A DNA stretch of 64,000 nucleotides, taken from positions 1 through 64,000 of the forward strand of contig NZ_JAFCLU010000007.1 of the NCBI RefSeq assembly GCF_018130385.1, given 5' to 3'. Positions within the stretch are counted from its first letter, which is position 1; each line of letters opens with the position of its first letter. Positions 38,619 through 48,906 of the stretch are shown here, piece by piece. The notes beneath the pieces were generated by a model that was not told where the DNA came from, did not search any database, and saw only the letters and a program-made list of their open reading frames with translations. Source of the stretch: Bradyrhizobium sp. AUGA SZCCT0283 (GTDB lineage Bacteria; Pseudomonadota; Alphaproteobacteria; Rhizobiales; Xanthobacteraceae). The position numbers and the translations under genes are program-made.

Positions 38619-39599
38619 ATGCACAATGCCTTATCCGCCATTCTCGGGCTGATTGTCCCGTTCTGTCTCATTGCCACAATCTCGAACGCGACAGCCGCAC
38701 CGCCGGCAAAAGCGGCCGAAGACCGCTACATCGCCGCGCGCGACGCCGCGATCGAGAAAATTTCGGCGATCTACGATGCCGGAAACGCCGACGATGCGGC
38801 GTGGAAGGCCGAGGAAGCGGCAAGCGCCGATCTCGCGGCGCAGATGCGCGCCATTCTCAATGAGGCCACCCGCGCAGGCTTTGGCCCGGCGAGACTCCAC
38901 ATCGATACTTTCAACAAGGGCGACGAAGGTTTCGGCATGCTCGACGGGCTGCGCTTCGACGCCGTGGTCGGGAAGAACGGCGAAAAGGCCGGCCAGGACG
39001 GCGCCGATGGAAAGTATGTCGAGCCGAAGGCGCATATCATCGTCACGACGCAAACGCTGTTCGAACGATGGCTGCGCGCCCACAAGGACTGGTGGGGCAA
39101 GGACATTAAGAACGTGCCGCAACAGATCGGCGCGGCGCTGAAGGATGAGAGTTTTTATACCCAGGCGGTATCGAGCGGCGCTGCGGTGGTGAATTTCAAT
39201 TCGCTGCCAATCGCAAGGCCTGCCGGCGCGACCTTCGTGCATGGGATGCTGGCGGGCCGGACCCAGTCGGACATTCCCGACGCAGCCGACACCGTATTCG
39301 TCTCTGCGATCGCCAATGGCAAGGTGTACGTCGCCTACGGATCGATCGATCCCAAGGTGCAAATTCCGGCCTGTATCGCCATCCGGGTCAGTTACAACAA
39401 GAAAGCCGAGCAGGCCGAGGACGACCTGCGGTTCGAGAAGATCGACAGGAAGACCTACGACAAACTGGGAAATCTGCGCCAGAAGGGCGAGGACGAATAC
39501 AAGCGCTGCTTCACGCAGAATGCGCCAAAGCAGGCTTCGTTTGCGGAAGCAACCCGGCAGGCGCAAAAATTGCTTTCCGCGGCACTCAATATGCGCTGA
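38619..39599 (+). CDS. Secreted protein of unknown function
   Basis: 326 residues, not recognised. A signal peptide (ALSAILGLIVPFCLIATISNATA) precedes a helical segment (AAEDRYIAARDAAIEKISAIYDAG) and an alpha/beta body containing the phrases FERWLRAHKDWWGKD and VYVAYGSIDPKVQIPACIAIR; the two remaining Cys could form a disulfide. No ribosome-binding site is evident before the ATG. The stop codon lies within the degenerate glutaminase fragment of the opposite strand. Confidence 0.72.
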   Translation: MHNALSAILGLIVPFCLIATISNATAAPPAKAAEDRYIAARDAAIEKISAIYDAGNADDAAWKAEEAASADLAAQMRAILNEATRAGFGPARLHIDTFNKGDEGFGMLDGLRFDAVVGKNGEKAGQDGADGKYVEPKAHIIVTTQTLFERWLRAHKDWWGKDIKNVPQQIGAALKDESFYTQAVSSGAAVVNFNSLPIARPAGATFVHGMLAGRTQSDIPDAADTVFVSAIANGKVYVAYGSIDPKVQIPACIAIRVSYNKKAEQAEDDLRFEKIDRKTYDKLGNLRQKGEDEYKRCFTQNAPKQASFAEATRQAQKLLSAALNMR

Positions 39600-39652
39600 G
39601 CAAGTCGACCTTGGCGTTGGCGAGGATCAGGGCAAGGATCAGGCGCCGGGCC
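39586..39652 (-). pseudogene. Degenerate copy of the glutaminase C-terminal codons
   Basis: Read on the minus strand this encodes LARRLILALILANAKVDLLSAY followed by TGA. The intact glutaminase ends LARRLILANAKVDLLSAY. At DNA level 26 bp (TCGACCTTGGCGTTGGCGAG onward) are identical to 41626–41651. The fragment differs mainly by a 12-bp tandem duplication (GGCGAGGATCAG / GGCAAGGATCAG), adding LILA in frame. Homology vanishes upstream of the Arg/Leu run. It also overlaps the last codons of the plus-strand secreted protein. Confidence 0.8.
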
Positions 39653-39706
39653 AGCCGTGATCGTGCCGGCTTCCTGCTTGCCGTGCGCCCTGTCGCGGGC
39701 GGGCGA

Positions 39707-41554
39707 CTATTTCTCGATGTGCCATGACCCGTCCCAGTCCTGGGGCGGCGGGTTTGCTTTGAAGCCTTCGATGCGGCTGATCAGCGTGGTCGACGGACCG
39801 TCATCGGGTGCCACCTCGAGCAAGGCGCCGAGCGCGCGAAGCGCATCGTCAAATCTCCGTTCGCGGTAGGCGGCAAGTCCTTCAAGATACTTGTCCCGAG
39901 ACGCCAGTTGTTGCGATGCGAGTTCGCCTTTGCGTCCAAGGATTTCGAAGATCCGTTCCGAACGGGTCTGGCCCGCCACCACCACCCGATCGATCTCCCG
40001 AACCTCGATCGCGGCTTCCGCCGCAGTGAAGACCCGCTCTGAAATCAGATTGCGGGTGCCATACGCCTTGTTAGCACCCTCCAGCCGTGAGGCGAGGTTC
40101 ACCACGTCGCCCATCACGGTGTAACTCATCATGACGTCCGAGCCGATGCTGCCGACCAGCGCGTCGCCGGTCGCGATGCCGATCCGCAAATCGCAAGTCT
40201 CCATGGGGGTGCCAAGCACGCCAAGCAACTCTGGAATTTCGCGACGCAGCGTCGAAATACGCTCGATCATTTCCACGGCTGCGAGACAGGCAAAGCGGGC
40301 GTGATCAGCTTCGTCGACAAACGGAGGGCCCCAATAGGCCATGATGCCGTCACCGATATATTTGTCGATGATGCCGCGGTTGCTCCGGATCGGTTCGGAC
40401 ATGATGGACAGATAGCGGTTCATGACCTTGACCAGTCCCTGGGGCGTCATGCCCTCGCTCAGGCTGGTGAAACCCTTCAGGTCGCAGAACATGACGGTCA
40501 TCACCCGCCGCTGGCCTTCCGCCGCGGTTAGGTTCGGCCGGTCGATCAATCCCTCCACGACGCGTGGATCGATATACTTGCCAAAAGTTTCCCGAACCCG
40601 CTGGTTGTCGCGCAGTTGCAGGACCATCCGGTTGAATGCTGCAGCCAGTTGTCCGATTTCGTCGCCCGTCGTCACATCGATGGATTGATCGAGGTGGCCG
40701 GCCTCGACCGCCCGCGTACCCTCCAACAACCGCTTCACAGAACGGATGATCCCGCCGCTGACGAGATTGGCGAAGGTGAATCCGACAATCGCAGCGAGCA
40801 ACGTCACTATCGCCGAGGTCAGCACCGCCTGAGTCTGCTCCGATCGGATTTTTGCTATGGCGGCATAACTCACTTTCACCATCTCCCCGCGAACGGCATC
40901 TACGCCTTGATTGAGTTCATCGCGGAGCGCATCTGTTCGCGCCAAGCTGCGTCTCACGGCTGGGAAATCCCGCGCGTCAAGGTCGGCAAGCAGTTGCGAC
41001 TGCTCTTGCCCCAGGTGACGGCGGGTCTGGTTCATCAGACTTTCGATTCGGCTCTCAATGCGCGCCAGCGCGGCGTTGTCCGAGGGCGTACTGGTGTCTG
41101 CTACGATCGCATCAATGGTCTTGCGAGCAGCCTGCGCCTCGCTCTCGACCTCGGCGCTCTTCGCCTCGTAGATCTGCTTTCGCAGCTTGTACCCGATCTC
41201 ATCGGGCGGATCCTGCATTTTTGCGATCACCATACGGCGAAGCGCGAGAGCCCGCTCAAGCGATGACACACTGAGCCGTGTCAAATGCGCATTGACCGGA
41301 GCGTACCTGTCCGTTAGCTCATCGAGTAGATGGCCGACCCGCCCGACCATCACCATCGAGAGAATAGATATCGCCACCATCAGGATGATCAATCCGACGG
41401 CGATGGCAACGATTCGCCTTCTGATCGACTGCCTGATCACCGATCCGGACAGTTTCCGCAGGTTCTGGGTGAGCGTAATGGAAATGGCTGCGCTCCCGCC
41501 TGGGCTCGCGGATTTCGCCGAGGTACCCAGCATGACTGGAACCGTACCCATCAT
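39707..41554 (-). CDS. Membrane-bound class III adenylate cyclase (HAMP-linked)
   Basis: 615 residues: TM1 about 46–70 (RIVAIAVGLIILMVAISILSM), a helical periplasmic four-helix-type sensor (about 75–235), TM2 about 240–262, HAMP (about 265–318), and a cyclase domain (about 345–530). Catalytic residues are present: metal Asps in VMFCDLKGFTSL and YIGDGIMAYWG, Lys in IIDKYIGDG, adenine-selecting Asp in YTVMGDVVNLASR, and the transition-state Asn/Arg in NLASRLEGA. The C-terminal tail has a TPR-like AYRERRFDDALRALG. It is 53 bp after the glutaminase gene on the same strand. ATG at 41554 has no clear ribosome-binding site; ATG at 41533 is an alternative, given the upstream palindrome. Confidence 0.9.
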   Translation of the reverse strand: MMGTVPVMLGTSAKSASPGGSAAISITLTQNLRKLSGSVIRQSIRRRIVAIAVGLIILMVAISILSMVMVGRVGHLLDELTDRYAPVNAHLTRLSVSSLERALALRRMVIAKMQDPPDEIGYKLRKQIYEAKSAEVESEAQAARKTIDAIVADTSTPSDNAALARIESRIESLMNQTRRHLGQEQSQLLADLDARDFPAVRRSLARTDALRDELNQGVDAVRGEMVKVSYAAIAKIRSEQTQAVLTSAIVTLLAAIVGFTFANLVSGGIIRSVKRLLEGTRAVEAGHLDQSIDVTTGDEIGQLAAAFNRMVLQLRDNQRVRETFGKYIDPRVVEGLIDRPNLTAAEGQRRVMTVMFCDLKGFTSLSEGMTPQGLVKVMNRYLSIMSEPIRSNRGIIDKYIGDGIMAYWGPPFVDEADHARFACLAAVEMIERISTLRREIPELLGVLGTPMETCDLRIGIATGDALVGSIGSDVMMSYTVMGDVVNLASRLEGANKAYGTRNLISERVFTAAEAAIEVREIDRVVVAGQTRSERIFEILGRKGELASQQLASRDKYLEGLAAYRERRFDDALRALGALLEVAPDDGPSTTLISRIEGFKANPPPQDWDGSWHIEK

Positions 41555-41581
41555 CGGTTATTGCGGGTTGGGTCGACGACC

Positions 41582-41595
41582 TTGATCTGGATCAA
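41582..41595. promoter_or_regulatory. FNR/FixK-type binding site
   Basis: TTGATCTGGATCAA is a perfect match to the TTGAT-N4-ATCAA consensus of FNR/FixK proteins, extended to an 18-bp perfect palindrome (CCTTGATC-TG-GATCAAGG, 41580–41597). It lies between the glutaminase stop and the cyclase start. A class II activation geometry (centre at −41.5) would place the transcript start near 41547, just downstream of the first cyclase ATG. Confidence 0.7.
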
Positions 41596-41607
41596 GGCCT
41601 ATCTGCT

Positions 41608-43482
41608 TTAGTACGCGCTGAGGAGATCGACCTTGGCGTTGGCGAGGATCAGCCGCCGCGCCAGCAGCGCGGAAAGATTCCGCATGATCTTCATCGCGAT
41701 CTGCGGGTGGAGCCGGCGATAATCGGCAAAGCTGTCGAGCGGCAGTTCGAGGCATTTCACGGCCGTGTCGGCCCAGACATCGGCGCTGCGGTGCGTTTCG
41801 ATGATGGCCATCTCGCCGAATTCCATGCCCGGTCCAAGTGAAGCCAGCCGCACGCCGCTCGGCAGCTTCACGCTGACCATGCCGCTTTGCAGGAAGAACA
41901 GCGAATTGGCCGGCTCGCCTGCGCTGATGATACGCTGGCCAGCCTCGTAACGCCGCGCCGTCGACAAATCAGCCAGCGCGGCGATTTCGTCGGCGGCCAA
42001 ATCGGCCAGCAACGCCTGTTCGCCGAGATGGCTGGTTTCCTTCGACGCGGTAAAGCCGCCATAGCGATAGATGATCTGGTCCTCCGCCCATTCGATGGCT
42101 TCGTCGAGCAGCGCAAAGCGCCGCAGCCTCCCCGGATCGGAGATGCGCGCGAAAATCGCCTGCCATACCGGCGATGTCGCCTCGAGGCCGGTCAGGATCG
42201 CCGTGACGCCGGTATTACCCAGGATCGTCAGGTTCTCGGCGAGAAGCTGAGCGCCCGCCGCGGTCAGATCGGGCACCCGGCGAAAATCGAGGATCAGCAG
42301 CGGCGCATTCGGCGGCTCACCGGCGAGCCGGCGCGTCACATGGTCGATTGTGGCAAAGTTGAGCGCGCCGACCAGTTCGACCACCCTGATATCGCTGTGG
42401 CGATCGTCCAGGATCTGCTGCTCATGCGGCTGGCGGCTGCGGCGCGACGAAATGCCGAAGATGTCGTAGTCGGCAATGATGCAGGTGCGGACATCGGCGC
42501 TGCGGTTCAGCATGTGCAGGTCGAAGCGCGATGACAGCGCCTCGCATACTTTCAGGCCGCGCACGCTGTTGCCGTGGCTGTCGAGGTTCGGCGAGAACGT
42601 GCCGAGCCCCATCTGGGACGGAAGCGCTGCGACAATGCCGCCGCCGACGCCGCTCTTTGCGGGGATGCCGACACGATAGATCCATTCGCCGGCATAGTCA
42701 TACATGCCCGAACTGGTCATGACGGACAGCGTGCGGGCGACGACGTTGGGCGGAATGACGGAAACGCCGGTGACCGGATTGACGCCGCGATTGGCAAGCG
42801 TCGCCGCCATGACCGCAAGGTCGCGCGCCGTGACCAGGATGGCGCATTGCCGGAAATAGGTGTCCAGCACGGCATCGACGTCGTCCTGAAGCACGAGATA
42901 ATTTCTCAAGAGCCAGGCGATCGCACGATTGCGGTTGCCGGTCAGCGCTTCGGAAGCGTGGACCGCGTCGTCGACGCCGAGTTCGCGCCCGGCGAACTGG
43001 CTGAGTTTCTCGCGAATGCGCTCGAAGGCGAAAGCGCCGTCGACCTGATGGATCAGACCGGAACAGGCGATTGCGCCGGCATTGACCATCGGGTTGAACG
43101 GCCGGTTGTCGCTGGTCAGGCGGATCGAATTGAACGCCTCGCCGCTCGGCTCGACGCCGATCGCAGCGGATACGCGCTCCTCGCCGACCATGTCGAGCGC
43201 AAGCGCAAACACGAAGGCTTTCGAGACCGATTGAATGGTGAAAGGCACGGCGCTATCGCCGACCTCGTAGACGTGGCCGTCGATGGTGACGAGACCGACG
43301 CCGAAATGTGCCGGATTGGCGCGCTTCAGCTCGGGAATGTAATCGGCGACCGCGCCGGAATGGTCCGACCTGAATTCCTCGTGGCAGGCGGCCAAAAACC
43401 GTTGAAGCGGCGGCTCGTTGGCGTAACCGGTATTTCTGGCGTCGAAATTGCTCTTGGCCGAACGGGTAATCTGGGCGTCCAC
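41608..43482 (-). CDS. glsA: Glutaminase fused to STAS and cyclic-nucleotide-binding domains
   Basis: 624 residues, twice the usual glutaminase length. Residues about 10–330 are a serine-dependent glutaminase (FTIQSVSKAFVFALAL with the Ser–x–x–Lys pair, NPMVNAGAIACSGL, YAGEWIYRVGIPAKSGVGGG). A STAS-like domain follows (about 362–455, VVELVGALNFATIDHVTRR … ILDFRRVPDLTAAGAQLL). A cNMP-binding domain (about 490–605) has the phosphate-binding cassette FGEMAIIETHRSADV, with the Glu and Arg that contact cyclic nucleotides. It hydrolyses glutamine to glutamate and ammonia, presumably under cAMP control. The adenylate cyclase gene is next on the same strand. Confidence 0.92.
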   Translation of the reverse strand: MDAQITRSAKSNFDARNTGYANEPPLQRFLAACHEEFRSDHSGAVADYIPELKRANPAHFGVGLVTIDGHVYEVGDSAVPFTIQSVSKAFVFALALDMVGEERVSAAIGVEPSGEAFNSIRLTSDNRPFNPMVNAGAIACSGLIHQVDGAFAFERIREKLSQFAGRELGVDDAVHASEALTGNRNRAIAWLLRNYLVLQDDVDAVLDTYFRQCAILVTARDLAVMAATLANRGVNPVTGVSVIPPNVVARTLSVMTSSGMYDYAGEWIYRVGIPAKSGVGGGIVAALPSQMGLGTFSPNLDSHGNSVRGLKVCEALSSRFDLHMLNRSADVRTCIIADYDIFGISSRRSRQPHEQQILDDRHSDIRVVELVGALNFATIDHVTRRLAGEPPNAPLLILDFRRVPDLTAAGAQLLAENLTILGNTGVTAILTGLEATSPVWQAIFARISDPGRLRRFALLDEAIEWAEDQIIYRYGGFTASKETSHLGEQALLADLAADEIAALADLSTARRYEAGQRIISAGEPANSLFFLQSGMVSVKLPSGVRLASLGPGMEFGEMAIIETHRSADVWADTAVKCLELPLDSFADYRRLHPQIAMKIMRNLSALLARRLILANAKVDLLSAY

Positions 43483-43697
43483 ATCATCACCTTAAATGGC
43501 AATAAATGAAGCAATCCCCGTGCCATGGCCGGCTACCTGACTTCGGCACCTGAACCCGTGCACACGCGGCAGATGTGCGTCATCCTGCCGCTAGCCCACC
43601 ATTTCCTGCCATTCGAGCCGGATTTACGCCATGGTCGATCGGCCGGGGGAAACCAGCGCTGCCAAGGAGGCGGCGCGTAGCGGCATGAGCCATCAAC

Positions 43698-43814
43698 ATG
43701 ACCAAGGAAACGACACCCTTATGGGTGTGGCTGTCGGTTGGCCTGTTGGCCATCGGCACCCTCGCCTATTTCACGACGGTCTATTTGGTCGAATACATCA
43801 TCGGATTCTTGTGA
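43698..43814 (+). CDS. Single-span 38-residue membrane microprotein
   Basis: MTKETTPLWVWLSVGLLAIG opens the 38-residue frame, which continues TLAYFTTVYLVEYIIGFL to TGA. One hydrophobic span (about 9–35) with an Asn-less, Tyr-rich C-terminus. An in-frame stop lies just upstream, so the ATG at 43698 is the only start; no clear ribosome-binding site is visible, though AAGGAGG occurs about 30 bp upstream. It converges on the MFS gene. Coding status is inferred from the clean membrane-span composition. Confidence 0.5.
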   Translation: MTKETTPLWVWLSVGLLAIGTLAYFTTVYLVEYIIGFL

Positions 43815-43823
43815 GGGCGCCAG

Positions 43824-45017
43824 TTACGCCGCCGCAGCGTCCGCCGGCCGGGTCTGGCGCAGCAGCTTCGCGCAGACAAAGCCGAGCGCGATCATCACGG
43901 CCGCTGCGGTAAGCAAGGTCGGGACCTTGCCGGCGTGCTGGATGCCGAAACCATAGGCGATCGGGCCGATGGTCTGGCCCATGAAGAAGAAGAACGCGTG
44001 CAGCGACAGCGCGGTGGCGCGCGCTTCCGCCGATAATTCGCTGGCGAAGACCTGCAGGCTGCCGTGGATCATGTAGAATCCCCAGCCCATGAAGATCAGG
44101 CTGAGCGTTTGCAGTTTCCATTCCGGACCCATGGCCACCGCGATGAGCTGCACACCGACCAACGCCGCGCCGCCGATCATCATCCCGTTGACGCCGATCG
44201 TCGGCAGAAACCGCGATACCGTCAAGGTGTAGAACAGCCCGCCGACGGCGAAGCCCGCGATGACAATGCCCGCGATCGACAACGAGGTTTCGCCGAGTTC
44301 GAACAGGAAGGCCGCGATAAAGGGAAACAGCCCGAGCACGCAGCAGCCCTCGATGAACACGGCCCCGTAGCAAATGCGCGCATTCGGGTTGCTGAAGATG
44401 GTGCGATAGCCTTGCTTGAGGGCCGACAGGCTGGTCCGCGGCGGACGCGTCAACGCCGCGCCGCGAAATCCAACGGCCACCACAATCGAGGCCACCACGA
44501 CAATCAGACCCAGCACGGCGAGCACGCCGCGCCAGCCGAGAAAGTCTCCGATCAGGCCGGACACCGAGGCACCCAGCAGATTGCCGGTCATGGCGCCGGC
44601 CAGCGTGCGCCCGATCGCGATCTGCCGCTTCTCAGCCCCGACGAGATCGCTGGTCAGCCCCAGCGCGATCGGAAACACGCCGCCCGAGCCGATACCGGCC
44701 AGAATGCGGGACGCAAACAACAGCGGGAACGACGTCGCCACCGCGCCGAGAATGTTGGCGAGGCCCAGCAGCGCCAGGCAAACCCCCATCAGGCGGGCCT
44801 TGCCGAACATGTCGGCAACGGCGCCGAGCACCGGCTGGATGATGGCAAAAGTGAAGGCGAAGGCCGCGGCGAAACTGGCGGCGGTGGCGATGCTGACGGA
44901 AAAATCCTCGGCCACGTGCGGCAACACCGGATCCAGCGCACGGGCGGACAGGGCTGCCGAAAAGGTCGCGAGCGCAATGATATTGAGCGCCGGCGGCGTT
45001 CGGCTGGATGCGGTCAC
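43824..45017 (-). CDS. MFS transporter
   Basis: 397 residues with about twelve hydrophobic spans. The MFS motif A region is seen after TM2 ([15 protein letters not shown]) and a proline/glycine-rich span ([32 protein letters not shown]). This style fits the DHA1-like drug/sugar exporter group (AraJ/YtbD-like). Substrate unknown. It starts with GTG, overlapping the kdsA stop as GTGA, which ties its translation to kdsA. Confidence 0.88.
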   Translation of the reverse strand: MTASSRTPPALNIIALATFSAALSARALDPVLPHVAEDFSVSIATAASFAAAFAFTFAIIQPVLGAVADMFGKARLMGVCLALLGLANILGAVATSFPLLFASRILAGIGSGGVFPIALGLTSDLVGAEKRQIAIGRTLAGAMTGNLLGASVSGLIGDFLGWRGVLAVLGLIVVVASIVVAVGFRGAALTRPPRTSLSALKQGYRTIFSNPNARICYGAVFIEGCCVLGLFPFIAAFLFELGETSLSIAGIVIAGFAVGGLFYTLTVSRFLPTIGVNGMMIGGAALVGVQLIAVAMGPEWKLQTLSLIFMGWGFYMIHGSLQVFASELSAEARATALSLHAFFFFMGQTIGPIAYGFGIQHAGKVPTLLTAAAVMIALGFVCAKLLRQTRPADAAAA

Positions 45018-45862
45018 TGCGAAGCGTTCTTGGCAAGCGCGTCGAACGCCATCAGCCTCTTCACCAACGCCTCGAACTCGCGCAGCGGCACCATGTTGGG
45101 CCCGTCCGACGGCGCGTGGTCGGGATCGGGATGGGTCTCGATGAAGACGCCGGCGACGCCGACCGCGACCGCCGCGCGCGCCAGCACGGGCACGAATTCG
45201 CGCTCGCCACCCGACGACGTCCCTTTCCCGCCCGGCTGCTGCACCGAATGGGTGGCGTCGAAAATGACGGGCGCGCCTGTGCGCGCCATGATCGGCAGCG
45301 CACGCATGTCCGACACCAGCGTGTTGTAACCGAACGAGGCGCCGCGTTCGGTGACCAGCACGTTCGGGTTACCGCCGCCGGTGATCTTGGCGACGACATT
45401 GGCCATGTCCCACGGCGCGAGGAACTGGCCCTTCTTGACGTTGACGGCTTTGCCGGTCGCGGCGGCCGCCAGCAGGAGATCGGTTTGCCGGCACAGATAT
45501 GCCGGGATCTGCAGCACGTCCACCGCTTGCGCAACTTCGGCGCATTGCGGAGGTTCATGCACGTCGGTGAGGACAGATAATCCCAGCGACGAGCGAATCT
45601 CTGCAAAAATCGGCAGCGCCTGCGCCAGGCCAATGCCGCGCGGAGCCGATCCACTGCTGCGGTTAGCCTTGTCGAACGAGGTCTTGTAGACGAGGCCGAT
45701 CTTGAGCCGACCGGCGATCTCCTTCAGCGCGCTCGCCACTTCGAGCGCGTGCGCGCGGCTCTCGAGCTGGCACGGCCCGGCGATAATCGAAATCGGCAGA
45801 TCGTTGCCGAATTTGACCGATCCAACGGTGACGACCGGAGCTGCGTCGAGTTTCGCGTTCAA
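45014..45862 (-). CDS. kdsA: 3-deoxy-8-phosphooctulonate (KDO-8-P) synthase
   Basis: 282 residues. It condenses PEP and arabinose 5-phosphate to give KDO-8-P for lipopolysaccharide. Landmarks: [55 protein letters not shown], and the late [11 protein letters not shown]. The start is TTG at 45862 with AAGGA 7 bp upstream. Followed by an MFS gene with a 4-bp overlap. pyrG, upstream, is its common neighbour in alphaproteobacteria. Confidence 0.95.
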   Translation of the reverse strand: MNAKLDAAPVVTVGSVKFGNDLPISIIAGPCQLESRAHALEVASALKEIAGRLKIGLVYKTSFDKANRSSGSAPRGIGLAQALPIFAEIRSSLGLSVLTDVHEPPQCAEVAQAVDVLQIPAYLCRQTDLLLAAAATGKAVNVKKGQFLAPWDMANVVAKITGGGNPNVLVTERGASFGYNTLVSDMRALPIMARTGAPVIFDATHSVQQPGGKGTSSGGEREFVPVLARAAVAVGVAGVFIETHPDPDHAPSDGPNMVPLREFEALVKRLMAFDALAKNASQ

Positions 45863-45955
45863 GGGATTTTCCTTCGTATCTGCCGCGGACCATGCCGGTC
45901 CGCATCATCAGGATCAACCCCAATCAGTCCCTGAATATCAGGGTTGCGCCGCCGG

Positions 45956-46282
45956 TTATTTTACCGCCGAAAACGCCGTCGGCACCAGCAACTGGCTGAC
46001 GATGTTGTCGATGATCTGGCCGTCCTCCTCGCTCTTGGCGCGGCCGGCGATCCAGTCGGGATCGGACTGGAATGCGGTCCATTTCTTCTCGCGATCGGCC
46101 AGCGAGTCCCACGCGACGAAGTAGGTCAGCTCCTGATTGGAGGTGCCGATCAGCGTGGTGTAGAAACCGGCCTGCTTGATGCCGTGCTTGTCCCACAGTT
46201 TCAGCGTCAGCGTATCGAACCGCTTCATCAGCGCCGGCAGGCGGCCCGGCAGACAGCGATAGACGCGCATTTCCATGATCAT
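45956..46282 (-). CDS. NIPSNAP-family protein
   Basis: 108 residues with a ferredoxin-like dimeric alpha/beta barrel fold. Typical phrases are EMRVYRCLPGRLPALMKRF, LTYFVAWDSLADREKKWTAFQSDPDW. The family is widespread and of unclear biochemical role. ATG at 46282 is chosen because AAGGAG lies 8 bp before it; a GTG at 46291 overlaps that ribosome-binding site. It lies between pyrG and kdsA on the same strand, with a palindromic repeat upstream. Confidence 0.85.
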   Translation of the reverse strand: MIMEMRVYRCLPGRLPALMKRFDTLTLKLWDKHGIKQAGFYTTLIGTSNQELTYFVAWDSLADREKKWTAFQSDPDWIAGRAKSEEDGQIIDNIVSQLLVPTAFSAVK

Positions 46283-46370
46283 CGGCTTCACTCCTTCAAT
46301 TATTGTTCTTGCAGTTCACGGGAGGAATTTGTCGCAACAATTCAATCGTTCGTCAAAGGCGGAGCCGCAG

Positions 46371-46486
46371 GGTGGGCAAAGGCGCGCTCTTCGCGCCGTG
46401 CCCACCATCTATCCAGACTGTTCGTCTCGAAATGGTGGGCACGCATCGGGCGCGCGTTCGCGCGACCCGGTGGCTTTGCCCAACCT
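46371..46486. repeat. Palindromic 'GTGGGCA' repeat
   Basis: GGTGGGCAAAGGCGCG…CGTGCCCACCAT, about 25 bp, then AATGGTGGGCACG…GGTGGCTTTGCCCAACC. Same nested inverted architecture as 10557–10644. It also holds small internal hairpins (GGCGCGCTCTTCGCGCC; GCGCGCGTTCGCGCG). Sits between pyrG (3' end) and the NIPSNAP gene. Confidence 0.8.
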
Positions 46487-46502
46487 GCGATTCCGCAAAC
46501 GT

Positions 46503-48146
<1,644 letters not shown>

Positions 48147-48263
48147 TTAAGGCCACTGGCCCGATTCGCCAAAACGAATCGCATGCACGGGCGAACATTC
48201 TGCCGGGCTGTGGGTGACGTGAATTTTAAAGCGATATCAGAGCATTGATGGGAAGTTCTGATA

Positions 48264-48285
48264 CAGGACGGTAGAGGCCGTCCTG
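48264..48285 (-). terminator. Hairpin between secG and pyrG
   Basis: Perfect 8-bp stem CAGGACGG / CCGTCCTG with a 6-nt loop, 16 bp beyond the secG stop. No T-run follows, so termination is tentative; it may only attenuate read-through into pyrG. Confidence 0.5.
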
Positions 48286-48300
48286 CATAGCCACCCTGCT

Positions 48301-48681
48301 TTATTGCGAACGCGGGGCCTGCGGACCCGACTGGCCCTGCTGTTCATCCACCTTCTTGAGCGTATCGAGCACGCCGCCGGAGGTCGGCGGGGCGACCGGC
48401 GTCGCGCCACCCGGCTGGGACTGCGTCGCCGGCGCGGTGCCGAGGATTGAGGCCGGCTTGCGGTCGATGCCCGCGATCCAGGCCAGCGCCATGCTGGTCA
48501 GGAAGAAAAGCCCCGCCAGGATCGCCGTCGTCCGCGTCAACAGATTGGCGGTGCCGCGGCTCGACATGAAGCCGGCGCCGCCGCCCATGCCAAGGCCGCC
48601 GCCTTCGGATTTCTGCAGCAGCACGGCGCCGATCAGCACCGAGACGATCATGAGGTGAACGACGATAATGACGGTCTGCAT
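48301..48681 (-). CDS. secG: Preprotein translocase subunit SecG
   Basis: 126 residues: two membrane spans (TVIIVVHLMIVSVLIGAVLL and ATAILAGLFFLTSMALAWIAG) separated by the Gly-rich QKSEGGGLGMGGGAGFMSSRGTANLLTR loop that is diagnostic of SecG, and a disordered Pro/Gln-rich tail. It assists SecYE. GGAAGG is upstream of the ATG at 48681. Confidence 0.95.
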   Translation of the reverse strand: MQTVIIVVHLMIVSVLIGAVLLQKSEGGGLGMGGGAGFMSSRGTANLLTRTTAILAGLFFLTSMALAWIAGIDRKPASILGTAPATQSQPGGATPVAPPTSGGVLDTLKKVDEQQGQSGPQAPRSQ

Positions 48682-48872
48682 CTCAAAACCTTCCGTCACA
48701 AGCTGACAGCGCCGGGCTTCGGCTGCACCAAGAGCTTGCGGGTTTTCCTGAAGTTGCGCGGTGTTACACGATCGGACGGGGCATTGTCACCCCCAACAGC
48801 AGACCGGGAGATAATTGCCGCAGGCGCTACGGCAAGGCTGTCCCCAGCTTTCGCCGACGCTCGAATCCGCAC

Positions 48873-48900
48873 TTGAGGTCGCGCCTATTTCTCTTATAAT
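48873..48900 (+). promoter_or_regulatory. Sigma-70-like promoter of the XRE–cupin gene
   Basis: TTGAGG (48873–48878), 16 bp, TATAAT (48895–48900). The start codon of the regulator follows only 6 bp after the −10 box, so the predicted transcript begins at or within a base or two of the ATG. Adjacent similar half-sites (ATAATAGAC, ATAGTAGAC) flank the start and may be an autoregulatory operator. Confidence 0.6.
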
Positions 48901-48906
48901 AGACAA

